A stretch of 64,000 bases of DNA from JANOYJ01 sp963792485 (GCA_963792485.1 CAWBWL010000003.1:17002-81001), one strand, 5' to 3'; numbered from the stretch's first letter, positions 43,511 through 53,200 are shown. Made by a program: numbers and translations. Notes: generated by a model from the letters alone, not told the origin.

Positions 43511-44779
43511 ATGGAATTCAAGAAGAAGTCTTGGCTGGCGCTTATCGGCGCTGCGGGCGTAAGCCTGATGTCTATCACTGCCGCACTTGCAGCCGACATC
43601 AATGTCTGGTGCTGGGACCCGGAGTTCAATGGCGCGACGATGAAGGAAGCGGCAGCGCGCTACGCAGCCAAGAATCCAGATGCCAAGGTCAATATCATCG
43701 ATCTCGCCAAGGGCGATCTCGAACAAAAACTGCAGGCGCAGCTTGCCTCCGGCACCACGGACGGCCTGCCCGACATCGTTCTTATTGAAGATTACGGCGC
43801 GCAGAAATATCTGCAGTCCTTCCCGACCGCTTTCGAGCCGCTGAATGGCAAGATCGATTACTCAAAGTTTGCCAAATACAAGGTCGATCTCGCAACGGTG
43901 AACGGCAACACCTATTCGCTGCCGTTTGATTCCGGCGTGACCGGCCTCTTTTACCGCTCCGACATTCTGGCTGAAGCCGGATATAAGGAAGCCGATCTGC
44001 AGAACATCACTTGGGATCAGTTCATTGAGATTGCCAAGAAGGTGAAGGAAAAGACCGGCCATCCAATGCTGGGCGTTGATGTGAACGATGCAGGCTTCAT
44101 CCGCATCATGCTGCAATCAGCCGGAAGCTGGTACTTCACGCCAGACGGCAAGCCGAACATCGCCAACAATCCGGCCTTTAAGGCGGCGCTGACGACCTAT
44201 GCCAAAATCCTGCAGACGCCTGAAATCTATAAGCCGGTTTCCGGCTGGGCGGAGTTCACCGGCAGCTTCACCGGCGGCGAAGTTGCCTCCACCATCACCG
44301 GCGTCTGGATGACGGCTACCATCAAGCAGGCCAAGATGGACGGCAAATGGGGCGTCGCGCCAGTGCCGCGGCTCGACGGGGTTGAAGGCGCCGTGAACGC
44401 GTCGAACCTTGGCGGCTCAAGCTGGTATGTTCTCTCCTCCGCGCCAAGCAAGGATGCGGCCATCGACTTTCTGTCGACGGTCTGGGGCGCCGATGCCGAC
44501 TTCTATCAGAAAATCCTTGTGGACCAAGGAGCGCTGGGATCGCTTACCGCCGCGCGTGACGGAGAAGCCTACAAGGCGTCCGATCCGTATTTCGGCGGAC
44601 AGCCTGTCTGGCAGAACTTCACGACCTGGCTCAGCCAAATCCCCGGCGTGAATTACGGCGTCTTCACGAACGAGGCGGACGCCGCTGTCAACGCGCAGGC
44701 GCTGGCGCTGCAGAAAGGCGGCTCCATCGATGAGGCGATCGCCGCCATCGATGCGCAGATCACCACGCAGGCCCAGTAA
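43511..44779 (+). CDS. sugar ABC transporter binding protein (lactose/arabinose type)
   Basis: The 422-residue family 1 extracellular solute-binding protein has a Sec signal peptide (SWLALIGAAGVSLMSITAALA-AD). The mature protein shows INVWCWDPEFN, LPFDSGVTGLFYRSDILAEAG and GGSSWYVLSSAPSKDAAIDFL. AGGAGGAGG gives a strong ribosome site. It begins a four-gene importer operon with two permeases and a UgpC-type ATPase. The best guess for ligand is a disaccharide or pentose (LacE/AraN-like); no catabolic gene is adjacent to decide. Confidence 0.88.
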   Translation: MEFKKKSWLALIGAAGVSLMSITAALAADINVWCWDPEFNGATMKEAAARYAAKNPDAKVNIIDLAKGDLEQKLQAQLASGTTDGLPDIVLIEDYGAQKYLQSFPTAFEPLNGKIDYSKFAKYKVDLATVNGNTYSLPFDSGVTGLFYRSDILAEAGYKEADLQNITWDQFIEIAKKVKEKTGHPMLGVDVNDAGFIRIMLQSAGSWYFTPDGKPNIANNPAFKAALTTYAKILQTPEIYKPVSGWAEFTGSFTGGEVASTITGVWMTATIKQAKMDGKWGVAPVPRLDGVEGAVNASNLGGSSWYVLSSAPSKDAAIDFLSTVWGADADFYQKILVDQGALGSLTAARDGEAYKASDPYFGGQPVWQNFTTWLSQIPGVNYGVFTNEADAAVNAQALALQKGGSIDEAIAAIDAQITTQAQ

Positions 44780-44790
44780 TGACAGCTTAG

Positions 44791-44816
44791 GAGAGGGCGC
44801 CAGACGGCGCCCTCTC
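44791..44816 (+). terminator. strong stem-loop between binding protein and permease genes
   Basis: GAGAGGGCGCC and GGCGCCCTCTC form a perfect 11-bp stem with an AGAC loop, and no T-run follows. Placed right after the binding-protein gene, it should stabilise that part of the mRNA and reduce readthrough, giving an excess of binding protein over membrane subunits. Confidence 0.7.
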
Positions 44817-44826
44817 CCCGCGCGCC

Positions 44827-45714
44827 ATGGCTCATTCAATCCTGCAACGCAGTGAACGCTGGAACGGCTGGCTGTTTGTCTCGCCGGCGCTGGTTCTGCT
44901 TGGCCTGTTCATGCTCTATCCGATCCTCTGGTCGCTCTGGATGAGCTTTCAGTCCGGGCGCGGCATGAACCTGTCCTTCGGCGGACTTACCAACATCAAG
45001 CGCCTCGCCGCCGACCCAATCTTCCTGCGGGCGCTCTCCAACACGATGATTTTCCTGGTCGTGCAGGTGCCGGTCATGCTGATTTCGGCGCTGATCCTGG
45101 CGGTTGCCCTCAACAATTCCCGCCTCATTGGGCGGTCCTGGTTTCGCACCGCGATCTTCCTGCCCTGCGTGACGTCGCTTGTCGCCTACTCGGTCCTGTT
45201 CAAATCAATGTTCGCGGTCGACGGCGTCATCAACAATGCGCTGATGGGTCTTCACGTCATCTCTTCGCCGATTCCATGGCTCGCCCATCCCGACTGGGCG
45301 AAGGTCGTCATCATCCTCGCCATCACCTGGCGATGGACCGGCTACAACATGATCTTCTATTTGGCCGCCCTGCAGAACATCGATAAATCCATCTATGAGA
45401 ACGCCCGCATTGACGGCGTGCCGGCGTGGGCGCGTTTCTGGTATCTTACCGTGCCAATGCTGAAGCCAGTCATTCTGTTCACTGCGGTGGTCTCAACCAT
45501 CGGCACGCTTCAGCTGTTCGATGAGGTCAACAACATCACATTGGGCGGCGGGCCGGCGGATGGGACGCTGACACTGTCGCTCTACATCTATAATCTGAGC
45601 TTCAGATTCATGCCGGCTTTCGGCTATGCGGCGACCATTTCCTATGTCATCGTCATTCTGGTGGCGCTTCTGAGCTGGGTGCAGTTCCGCTTCGCCCGGG
45701 ACCGGCAGACGTGA
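44827..45714 (+). CDS. sugar ABC transporter permease (LacF/MalF type)
   Basis: The 295-residue six-helix permease starts MAHSILQRSERWNGWLFVSP. Its binding-protein-dependent domain has the EAA-like loop IYENARIDGVPAWARFWYLTVPML. It pairs with the following gene, whose GTG start overlaps its stop (GTGA), indicating coupled translation. Confidence 0.9.
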   Translation: MAHSILQRSERWNGWLFVSPALVLLGLFMLYPILWSLWMSFQSGRGMNLSFGGLTNIKRLAADPIFLRALSNTMIFLVVQVPVMLISALILAVALNNSRLIGRSWFRTAIFLPCVTSLVAYSVLFKSMFAVDGVINNALMGLHVISSPIPWLAHPDWAKVVIILAITWRWTGYNMIFYLAALQNIDKSIYENARIDGVPAWARFWYLTVPMLKPVILFTAVVSTIGTLQLFDEVNNITLGGGPADGTLTLSLYIYNLSFRFMPAFGYAATISYVIVILVALLSWVQFRFARDRQT

Positions 45715-46529
45715 GCCGCGCCCTCTCCCTCGCCGGACAGGGGCTCACCTATGCCGGTCTTGCGCTCGCGGCCTTCATCTCGGTGTTTCCGTTTTTCTGG
45801 ATGGCGGCCGGAACCACCAACACGTCTGCCGACATCGTCAAGGGAAAGACCAGTTTCGGCTCTGCGCTGTTGGACAATATCGCCAAGTTCTTGACACTGG
45901 TGGATTTGCCGCGTGTGCTGTTCAACTCGGTCGTGGTTGCCGTCGCGGCGACGATCCTGACCCTCATCGTCTCCTCGCTTGCCGGTTACGGCTTTGAGAT
46001 ATTCCGGTCAAAATGGCGCGAGCGCATCTTTGCCCTTCTGCTCGTGCTCCTTGCCGTTCCCTTCGCCGCCTTGATGATCCCACTCTTCATCTTGATGTCG
46101 CGCCTGGGGCTCATCAATACCTATGCCGCGATCATCCTTCCCGGAATCGCCTCGATTTTCATCATCTTCTATTTCCGCCAAGCGACAAAGGCATTCCCTG
46201 CGGAACTGCGCGACGCCGCGCGCATTGACGGCCTCAGCGAATGGCAGATTTTCCTGCATGTCTATCTTCCCGTCATGCGCCCGACCTATGCGGCGGCGAT
46301 GATCATCGTCTTTATGGCCAACTGGAACAATTATCTCTGGCCGCTCATCGTGCTGCAGACAAATGACATGAAGACGATCACGCTGGCGGTTTCGACGCTC
46401 AACACCGCCTACACACCGGATTTCGGCGTCATCATGGTCGGCGCGGTGATCGCGACGCTGCCGACGCTCTTCGTTTTTTTCGCGCTGCAGCGGCGCTTTG
46501 TCGAGGGCATGCTGGGGGCGGTCAAATGA
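45711..46529 (+). CDS. sugar ABC transporter permease (LacG/MalG type)
   Basis: The 272-residue second permease begins at GTG 45711, inside the end of the previous gene. Helices and the coupling loop FPAELRDAARIDGLSEWQIF, followed by HVYLPVMRPTYAAA, are typical of the MalG group. It forms the membrane channel with the preceding permease. Confidence 0.9.
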   Translation: MSRALSLAGQGLTYAGLALAAFISVFPFFWMAAGTTNTSADIVKGKTSFGSALLDNIAKFLTLVDLPRVLFNSVVVAVAATILTLIVSSLAGYGFEIFRSKWRERIFALLLVLLAVPFAALMIPLFILMSRLGLINTYAAIILPGIASIFIIFYFRQATKAFPAELRDAARIDGLSEWQIFLHVYLPVMRPTYAAAMIIVFMANWNNYLWPLIVLQTNDMKTITLAVSTLNTAYTPDFGVIMVGAVIATLPTLFVFFALQRRFVEGMLGAVK

Positions 46530-46548
46530 GAGTGGGCGGGGTCGAAGA

Positions 46549-47616
46549 ATGAGCAGTGTGACACTGAGACAGGTGCGCAAGGCGTTTGGCGCGCATGAAG
46601 TGATCAAAGGCGTTGATTTCGACATCGAGCCCGGCGAATTTATTGTCTTCGTCGGCCCCTCCGGCTGCGGCAAGTCCACTTTGCTGCGCATGATCGCCGG
46701 GCTTGAGGAGGTCACGTCAGGCGACCTTTCCATTGGCGGCAGGCGGATGAATGACGTCGATCCATCCGAGCGCGGCATCGCCATGGTGTTCCAGTCCTAT
46801 GCGCTCTACCCGCATTTGACTGTGCGCGAGAACATGGGCTTTGCGCTGCGCTTTGCCAAAAAGCCCAAGGACGAAATTGAGAGGCAGGTTCTGGAGGCGG
46901 CGCGGATTCTTGAACTGGAGCCGCTCCTTGATCGCAAGCCCGGACAATTGTCAGGGGGACAGCGACAGCGTGTTGCCATTGGCCGCGCGATCGTGCGTCA
47001 TCCGCAAGTTTTCCTGTTTGACGAGCCGCTTTCAAATCTCGATGCGGAGCTGCGCGTTCACATGCGCCTGGAGGTGGCGCGGCTGCACCAGAAGCTCGGC
47101 GCGACCATCATCTATGTGACCCACGACCAGGTTGAAGCCATGACGCTTGCCGACCGGATTGTCGTCATGCGCAGCGGCATTGTCGAACAGGTTGGCGCGC
47201 CGCTGGAACTCTATGATGACCCCGACAACACATTCGTTGCCGGTTTTATCGGATCACCGCGGATGAACTTCCTGAAAGCTGTCACCAGCAAGTCGAAGCT
47301 CAGCTTTCCGGACCATGGCAATGTCCAAATCCCCCTTCCAAAGCTCAGATCAGCGCTGGCTGAAGGCACGCAGGTCACCGCCGGAATCAGACCGGACTAT
47401 TTCAAACGCGGCGGCAATGCCAAACTTCCAGTCAAGGTTGAAATCGTCGAACATATGGGTGGAGAGACGTTCGTTCACGGTCGCGTCAGCGATTCAGATG
47501 TCCTCACGATTGCCTCTGATGACGGGCGGGATCTCAAAAGCGGCGATGTGCTGGAGGCGCGGTTTGATCCCGCGCGCGTGCTTCTCTTCGATCAGAGCGG
47601 GAAGCGGTTGCGCTAA
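46549..47616 (+). CDS. sugar ABC transporter ATPase (UgpC/MalK family)
   Basis: The 355-residue CUT1-type ATPase has Walker A GPSGCGKSTLLRMIAG, signature LSGGQRQRVAIGRAI, Walker B VFLFDEPLSNLDA, and H-loop IYVTHDQVEA. A C-terminal TOBE/OB regulatory region follows from about residue 240. GAAGA lies upstream of ATG 46549. Its stop overlaps the stop of convergent fabI by four bases. Confidence 0.9.
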   Translation: MSSVTLRQVRKAFGAHEVIKGVDFDIEPGEFIVFVGPSGCGKSTLLRMIAGLEEVTSGDLSIGGRRMNDVDPSERGIAMVFQSYALYPHLTVRENMGFALRFAKKPKDEIERQVLEAARILELEPLLDRKPGQLSGGQRQRVAIGRAIVRHPQVFLFDEPLSNLDAELRVHMRLEVARLHQKLGATIIYVTHDQVEAMTLADRIVVMRSGIVEQVGAPLELYDDPDNTFVAGFIGSPRMNFLKAVTSKSKLSFPDHGNVQIPLPKLRSALAEGTQVTAGIRPDYFKRGGNAKLPVKVEIVEHMGGETFVHGRVSDSDVLTIASDDGRDLKSGDVLEARFDPARVLLFDQSGKRLR

Positions 47617-48419
47617 TCCTCGAGCTTTTTCAGCTCTTCGACGATGGGCATCGAGACGATATTATAGCCTGAATCCACATAGTGAATTTCGCCCGTCACC
47701 CCGCTCGACATGTCCGACAAGAGGTAAAGCGCCGACTTGCCGACCTCTTCAATGCCGACCGTGCGCCGCAGCGGCGCATTTCGCGCTTGATAGGAAAACA
47801 TCGCACGCGCATCGCCAATCCCGGCGCCTGCAAGCGTGCGGATGGGACCGGCCGAGATCGCGTTGACGCGGATGTTGTTGATCCCCAGATCGGCGGCGAG
47901 ATAGCGCACGGACGCTTCCAGCGCCGCCTTCGCAACGCCCATCACATTGTAGTTCGGCATGACCCGCATCGAGCCGCCATAGGTCAGCGTCAGGAGCGCG
48001 CCGCCTTCCGGCATCAGCTTCATGGCGCGCTGCGCGACCTCCGTAAACGAATAGGCTGAAATGATCATGGTTTTGGAGAAATTCTCACGAGTTGTCGCAT
48101 CCACATAACGGCCCTTGAGCTCGTTCTTGTCGGAAAAGCCAATGGCGTGGACGACAAAATCAAGCTTGCCCCAGCGCCTCTCAATTGCGCCGAAAACCGC
48201 GTCCACTGATGCAATGTCTTCAACATCGCAGGGAATGAGAAAGTCCGACCCCGCCTCGGCGGCAAGCGGCAGGACGCGCTTGCCAAAGGCGTCACCCTGA
48301 AACGTGAACGCAAGTTCCGCACCCTGCGCCGCCAGCTCCTTTGCGATTCCCCAAGCGATGGAATGACCGTTGGCGACACCCATAACGAGGCCGCGCTTGC
48401 CCTGCATGATACCCTGCAT
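47613..48419 (-). CDS. fabI: enoyl-[acyl-carrier-protein] reductase (NADH)
   Basis: The 268-residue FabI performs the last reductive step of fatty-acid elongation. It has the FabI-type SDR features: LVMGVANGHSIAWGIAKEL, and the Tyr-x6-Lys catalytic pair in PNYNVMGVAKAALEASVRYL, followed by NAISAGPIRTLA. It lies downstream of fabA and fabB in the same direction, a standard Rhizobiales group for unsaturated fatty-acid synthesis. An ATG four codons in is an alternative start. Confidence 0.95.
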   Translation of the reverse strand: MQGIMQGKRGLVMGVANGHSIAWGIAKELAAQGAELAFTFQGDAFGKRVLPLAAEAGSDFLIPCDVEDIASVDAVFGAIERRWGKLDFVVHAIGFSDKNELKGRYVDATTRENFSKTMIISAYSFTEVAQRAMKLMPEGGALLTLTYGGSMRVMPNYNVMGVAKAALEASVRYLAADLGINNIRVNAISAGPIRTLAGAGIGDARAMFSYQARNAPLRRTVGIEEVGKSALYLLSDMSSGVTGEIHYVDSGYNIVSMPIVEELKKLED

Positions 48420-48438
48420 TGTCTGTTACCCCTGCGGC

Positions 48439-49656
48439 CTAGCCGTTGAAACGCTGGAATACGAGCGTCGCATTGGTGCCGCCGAACCCGAATGAATTGG
48501 AGAGAACCGTCTGAAGCTTGGCATTGTCAATCCGCTTGCGCACGATTGGAATGTCGGCAAATTCCGGATCGATCTCGGATATGTTTGCGCTCTCACAGAT
48601 GAAACTATTGCGCATCATCAACAGAGAATAGATCGCTTCCTGCACCCCCGTCGCGCCAAGCGAATGGCCGGTCAGCGATTTGGTCGCGGAAATCGGCGGA
48701 ATTTTTGAACCGAAGACTTCCCGAATGGCCGCGATCTCTTGCCTGTCACCGACCGGTGTCGAAGTTGCGTGCGGATTGATATAGTCAATCGGCGCCTTCA
48801 CGGTCGCGAGCGCCATGCGCATGCAGCGCGCTGCGCCTTCGCCGGATGGCGCGACCATGTCATAGCCGTCTGAAGTCGCGCCGTAACCGACGAGTTCGCC
48901 GTAGATATTTGCGCCGCGCGCCTGCGCAACTTCTAACGCCTCCAGCACCAGAACGCCTGCGCCACCGGCGATCACAAAACCGTCCCGGTCCTTGTCATAG
49001 GCGCGTGAGGCGGCGGCAGGAGTGGCGTTGAAGTTTGATGACATTGCGCCCATCGCGTCGAACAGAACCGAGAGTGTCCAATCCAGATCCTCGCAGCCAC
49101 CCGCGAATACCCGGTCCTGCTTGCCCCATTGGATCATCTCGTAGCCATTGCCGATGCAATGATTGGATGTCGCGCAGGCCGATGAGATTGAATAGTTGAC
49201 GCCCTTGATCTTGAAGTTTGTCGCAAGCGTTGCCGAAGCGGTCGACGACATCGCCTTCGGCACCGCAAACGGCCCAACGCGCTTGGGACCTTTTTCGCGG
49301 GTAATGTCGGCGCTTTCGACAATCACCTTGGTGGAAGGTCCGCCTGAGCCCATGATGATGCCGGTGCGCTCATTGGAGACTTCCGCCTCTTCAAGTCCGG
49401 CATCGGCAATCGCCTGGTCCATGGCGATATGGTTCCAAGCAGTGCCGCCGCCATGAAAGCGCATGGCGCGGCGGTCCACCAGCGCTTCGGCGTCAATCTT
49501 CGGAGCGCCATGCACTTGGCAGCGGAAGCCGAGGCGAACGTAGTCCTCGGCTGTCACGATCCCGGGCCGTGCAGCTTTCAGCGAGTCGAGCACCTCGCTT
49601 ACAGTGTTTCCGATTGAGGATACGATCCCCATGCCGGTGACGACGACGCGTCTCAT
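48439..49656 (-). CDS. fabB: beta-ketoacyl-ACP synthase I
   Basis: The 405-residue condensing enzyme has catalytic C161 (SISSACATSNHC) and the two histidines in NPHATSTPVGD and GHSLGATGVQEA. It elongates the cis-unsaturated intermediate made by FabA. ATG 49656 is preceded by AAGGAA. The frame is open for eight codons upstream without a better signal. Confidence 0.95.
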   Translation of the reverse strand: MRRVVVTGMGIVSSIGNTVSEVLDSLKAARPGIVTAEDYVRLGFRCQVHGAPKIDAEALVDRRAMRFHGGGTAWNHIAMDQAIADAGLEEAEVSNERTGIIMGSGGPSTKVIVESADITREKGPKRVGPFAVPKAMSSTASATLATNFKIKGVNYSISSACATSNHCIGNGYEMIQWGKQDRVFAGGCEDLDWTLSVLFDAMGAMSSNFNATPAAASRAYDKDRDGFVIAGGAGVLVLEALEVAQARGANIYGELVGYGATSDGYDMVAPSGEGAARCMRMALATVKAPIDYINPHATSTPVGDRQEIAAIREVFGSKIPPISATKSLTGHSLGATGVQEAIYSLLMMRNSFICESANISEIDPEFADIPIVRKRIDNAKLQTVLSNSFGFGGTNATLVFQRFNG

Positions 49657-49685
49657 GTAAAGTTCCTTGTTATTTTGCAAAGCAG

Positions 49686-50207
49686 TCAGGCAGCGGCGGA
49701 GCTGACTTTTGAAAGACCCACTTTCAAGTCCAAGGCGGTGTATATCTGCTCGCCATCGGCCTTAACCCATCCATCGGCAATGCCAAGCACCAAGCGCCCG
49801 CGCATCACGCGTTTGAAGTCGATGCCATATTCGACCAGCTTAGTTTTTGGAGTCACCATACCCTTGAACTTAACTTCGCCGGTCGAAAGCGCCATCCCAT
49901 AGCCGGGTTCCCCGAGCCAGCCAAGATAAAAGCCTGTCAGCTGCCACATCGCGTCGAGGCCGAGGCAGCCGGGCATGATCGGATTGCCAATGAAATGGCA
50001 CGGGAAGAACCATAGGTCCGGACTGATGTCGAGTTCAGCGCGGATACAGCCCTTGCCGTGTTCGCCGCCAGTCTCCGAAACTTGGGTGATCCGGTTGAAC
50101 ATAAGCATGGGCGGCGCAGGAAGTTGCGCATTTCCCGGGCCGAACATCTCGCCTCGGGCGCACGCGAGCAGTTCCTCATATCCATAGCTGGATTTCTTTT
50201 CCGCCAT
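49686..50207 (-). CDS. fabA: 3-hydroxydecanoyl-ACP dehydratase/isomerase
   Basis: The 173-residue hot-dog fold enzyme introduces the cis double bond in anaerobic-type unsaturated fatty-acid synthesis. The catalytic histidine is in FFPCHFIGNPIMPGCLGLDA, with the aspartate in GLDAMWQLTGF. It is first of fabA-fabB-fabI and divergent from irr, with 189 bases between starts that must hold both promoters. Confidence 0.95.
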   Translation of the reverse strand: MAEKKSSYGYEELLACARGEMFGPGNAQLPAPPMLMFNRITQVSETGGEHGKGCIRAELDISPDLWFFPCHFIGNPIMPGCLGLDAMWQLTGFYLGWLGEPGYGMALSTGEVKFKGMVTPKTKLVEYGIDFKRVMRGRLVLGIADGWVKADGEQIYTALDLKVGLSKVSSAAA

Positions 50208-50396
50208 TTAGTCCCGTCCCCCAACGTCGTTCTTGTTGCGCTCTGCCATTACACAGCAATTTGTCACAAGAAAACCGGTTTTCAGCCTCAAGCTTGCCGT
50301 CAATCGCGACATTTATGCGGCAAGTCGCTCTATTGATAGCGGCGAGCATTGTGAATATATCAATGGGCGGGCTTGAAGCCCAGTTTGGAAACGCAG

Positions 50397-50837
50397 TTGA
50401 GCGAGACATTGACCGTTGCCCTGCATTTTGATCGGGACGTTGAAAAGCGCCTGCGATCCGCAGACTTGCGCCCGACGCGCCAGCGCATCGCCTTGGCGGA
50501 ACTCCTGTTCTCAAAGGGCGACCGGCATTTCACCGCCGAAGATCTGCATACAGAGGCCGAATCGGCCCGCATCCCGGTGTCTTTGGCGACAGTTTACAAC
50601 ACATTGCACCAGTTCACTTCGGCGGGTCTCTTGCGCATCGTTGCAGCCGAGGGATCGCGAACCTATTTCGACACCAATACCTCCGACCATCACCATTTCA
50701 TCGTTGAAGGCGACAACACCGTCATCGACATCGATCAAGGCCGTGTCACGATTGCAAATCTGCCGGAGCCGCCGGAGGGCATGGAAATTGCCAATGTTGA
50801 TGTGATTGTGCGCCTGCGCCGCAAACCAGCGGAGTAA
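50397..50837 (+). CDS. irr: iron response regulator Irr (Fur family)
   Basis: The Fur-family regulator is about 146 residues long. It has a winged helix (LRPTRQRIALAELLFSKGDR, ATVYNTLHQFTSAGLLRI) and the DHHHF histidine cluster used by Irr for heme sensing. In Rhizobiales Irr represses heme synthesis and other iron-using genes under iron limitation and is degraded when heme is available. The start is probably TTG 50397 (LSETLTVALHFDRDVEKRL), which fits the family start; another TTG at 50373 is in frame. Confidence 0.9.
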   Translation: MSETLTVALHFDRDVEKRLRSADLRPTRQRIALAELLFSKGDRHFTAEDLHTEAESARIPVSLATVYNTLHQFTSAGLLRIVAAEGSRTYFDTNTSDHHHFIVEGDNTVIDIDQGRVTIANLPEPPEGMEIANVDVIVRLRRKPAE

Positions 50838-50878
50838 TCGGTCAAAAATCAGCCGCGATTTGATGGCGTTAACTGCGC

Positions 50879-51484
50879 ATGATCACACGCCGCGCCCTTC
50901 TGACAGCACTCGCCGCAATGCCGCTCTTTCGTATGCCGGCGAAGGCCGAAATTCCGGTCGAACCGTGGGCCGAAAAGCTGATTGATGCGGCGCGGGCGCA
51001 GATTGGCGTCACGCTGCACTACGACCCTTCCTACACCCGGCTGAAATTTCCCAATGGAGATGTGCCGCGCGAGAAAGGCGTCTGTACGGATGTTGTCGTC
51101 CGCGCTTACCGCGATGCCCTTGGTTTTGATTTGCAAAGCGCACTCAACGCGGACATGAAACGCAATTTCTCCGCCTATCCGAAAATCTGGGGGCTGACGC
51201 GCGCTGACTCCAACATCGATCACCGCCGCGTGCCAAATCTGCGGGTCTTTCTGAAGCGCAAAGGTGCGGAACTTGCGAAATCAACGGATGGCGCTGATTA
51301 TCTGCCGGGTGATCTTGTCACGCAAAACCTGCCGGGCAATCTGCCGCATATTGCCATTGTATCCGACAGTCTGAACGGCGCGGGAACCACGCCGCTTGTG
51401 ATCCACAATATCGGCGGCGGCGCACAAATCGAGGATACGCTTTTCGCCTTTGAGATTAGCGGACATTATCGATTTGAAGTTTAA
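50879..51484 (+). CDS. DUF1287 exported protein
   Basis: The 201-residue protein starts with an RR-containing signal sequence (MITRRALLTALAAMPLFRMPAKA). The DUF1287 body follows, with GVCTDVVVRAYRDALGFDLQ, DHRRVPNLRVFLKRKG and PHIAIVSD. The Cys-Thr-Asp and later His place it near NlpC/P60-like cysteine hydrolases that may act on cell-wall peptides; activity is not proven. Its TAA shares bases with the TAA of the convergent SH3 gene. Confidence 0.85.
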   Translation: MITRRALLTALAAMPLFRMPAKAEIPVEPWAEKLIDAARAQIGVTLHYDPSYTRLKFPNGDVPREKGVCTDVVVRAYRDALGFDLQSALNADMKRNFSAYPKIWGLTRADSNIDHRRVPNLRVFLKRKGAELAKSTDGADYLPGDLVTQNLPGNLPHIAIVSDSLNGAGTTPLVIHNIGGGAQIEDTLFAFEISGHYRFEV

Positions 51485-52032
51485 TCCTCAAACGTCTCGC
51501 CCGGATACGCGCCCCAGATTTCAGCCTGTTTGACATAACCGTCATAGCCTGCCGACTGAAACGAGCACCAGATTCCATCGCAGTCCTCGATCTTGCCCAT
51601 CACGCCGGGTTCCATGTCGGCGACCTTGCCGGCTTGCTCGTCTTTGGAGTTGAACAGGCCGATCGGGCCTTGTTCCTTCGCCCATGGGGCGGCAAGAGCG
51701 GTGCGCTTTCCGGCTAACAGGGTTTGCAGCACCCAGCCTTCCGTGCCTTCCGAATCGCGGATGCGCCGCCAATTGTCATATTCCTGCACGATTTCGACCG
51801 GCAGGCCCGGCTTCACATAGAGCCATTGCACGGGATAGTCACGGCCTGGTCCAAGACGCAGATTGACCCGTCCCGATTTCAGACTCACAAAACGCGGCAA
51901 TGGCAGCCCGCTCGGCCCGATAACAGCGGCCTGCGCTTCGGTGGCGCTGGCAATGTTAACCGGGAGCGCGCTGAAAGCGGCAAAAACTGCGCAGGCAAGG
52001 CCTGCAAGACGAAGTGACTTGACGCAATACAT
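51481..52032 (-). CDS. exported bacterial SH3-domain protein
   Basis: The 183-residue protein has an N-terminal hydrophobic signal (LRLAGLACAVFAAFSAL) ending near ASATEA. Two SH3-type repeats follow: GRVNLRLGPGRDYPVQWLYV to GWVLQTLLAGKR, and then a second with GIWCSFQSAGYDGYVKQAEI. Such domains usually bind peptidoglycan or envelope proteins. ATG 52032 follows CGAGGGACGG. The frame is open far upstream, but that part is antisense to the dehydrogenase gene. Confidence 0.85.
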   Translation of the reverse strand: MYCVKSLRLAGLACAVFAAFSALPVNIASATEAQAAVIGPSGLPLPRFVSLKSGRVNLRLGPGRDYPVQWLYVKPGLPVEIVQEYDNWRRIRDSEGTEGWVLQTLLAGKRTALAAPWAKEQGPIGLFNSKDEQAGKVADMEPGVMGKIEDCDGIWCSFQSAGYDGYVKQAEIWGAYPGETFED

Positions 52033-52197
52033 GACCGTCCCTCGAACGCCGGAACACCTAACTCGGACACAAAAACGGCAAACCGTTTTCCTTTGAGTTC
52101 GCATGCCAGCCTTGTTACAAACGCCGCATGTGAACCGCCCTGCACATTGCCCCGTCTTGGTTAAGGAGGCCTCAAGCCGCATGGTTAATTTCCGGTA

Positions 52198-53200
52198 ATG
52201 ACCAATAAAAAGAAGCCTGTCGTCGTCATCACCCGCAAACTGCCGGACCCGGTGGAAACCCGGATGCGCGAACTGTTCGATGCGCGGCTGAATGTTGATG
52301 ATCACCCAATGACGCAGGATGAGCTCTCGGCGGCCATGCGCGAGGCGGACGTTCTGGTGCCGACGGTCACTGATCGCATCACGGCGCAGATGATCGAACA
52401 GGCGGGAGACCAGTTGAAACTCATCGCCTCCTATTCCAACGGCGTCGACCATATCGACACCAGCGCCGCCGCAAAGCGCGGCATCTTTGTCACCAACACG
52501 CCGAATGTGCTGACCGAAGACACCGCCGACATGACGATGGCGCTGATCCTTGCAGTGCCGCGCCGCCTGACCGAGGGCGCCGCGATCCTGCGCGCCTCCG
52601 GCAAATGGGCCGGCTGGTCGCCGACCTGGATGCTGGGGCGCCGCATCTGGGGCAAGCGGCTCGGCATTGTCGGCATGGGCCGCATCGGCACGGCCGTCGC
52701 CCGCCGCGCCAAGGCGTTTGGCCTGTCCATCCACTATCACAACCGCCACCGCGTCGATGGCAAGACCGAGGAGCAGCTGGAGGCGACCTATTGGGACAGC
52801 CTCGACCAGATGCTGGCGCGCATGGACATCATCTCGGTCAACTGCCCGTCTACACCGGCAAGCTTCCATCTCCTGTCCGCCCGCCGCCTCGAACTCATGC
52901 AGCCCAGCGCCTATATCGTCAATACGGCGCGCGGCGACATCATCGACGAAGCCGCGATGATCAAGCTCATCAAGCGATGGCCGCATTGCCGGGGCGGGCC
53001 TCGACGTGTTCGAGCACGAGCCGTCGGTCAACCCGAAACTCGTGCGCCTTGCCGAACAGGGCAAGGTCGTCCTCCTGCCGCATATGGGCTCGGCGACGCT
53101 GGAAGGGCGCATCGATATGGGCGAGAAGGTGATTATCAATGTCCGCACTTTCATGGACGGGCACAGGCCGCCGGACAGGATACTGCCGATGCGGGATTAG
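52198..53200 (+). CDS. 2-hydroxyacid dehydrogenase (glyoxylate/hydroxypyruvate reductase type), one frameshift
   Basis: This D-isomer-specific 2-hydroxyacid dehydrogenase has SYSNGVDHIDTSAAAKRGIF, the NAD(P) motif LGIVGMGRIGTAVARRAKAF and VNTARGDIIDEAAM. At about 52970 the frame shifts: AAGCGATGGCCGC must lose one base to give DGRIAGAGLDVFEHEPSVNP, and the gene then ends ...MDGHRPPDRILPMRD at 53200. The catalytic histidine is in LLPHMGSATLEGR. Full length is about 333 residues. Substrate is probably glyoxylate, hydroxypyruvate or glycerate. The TAG stop overlaps the stop of the convergent SulP gene. Confidence 0.87.

Noticed and set aside
51481..53154. 557-codon minus-strand open frame
   Set aside because: Only the last 183 codons encode the SH3 protein. 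The rest is antisense to the 2-hydroxyacid dehydrogenase and has no protein-like motifs.
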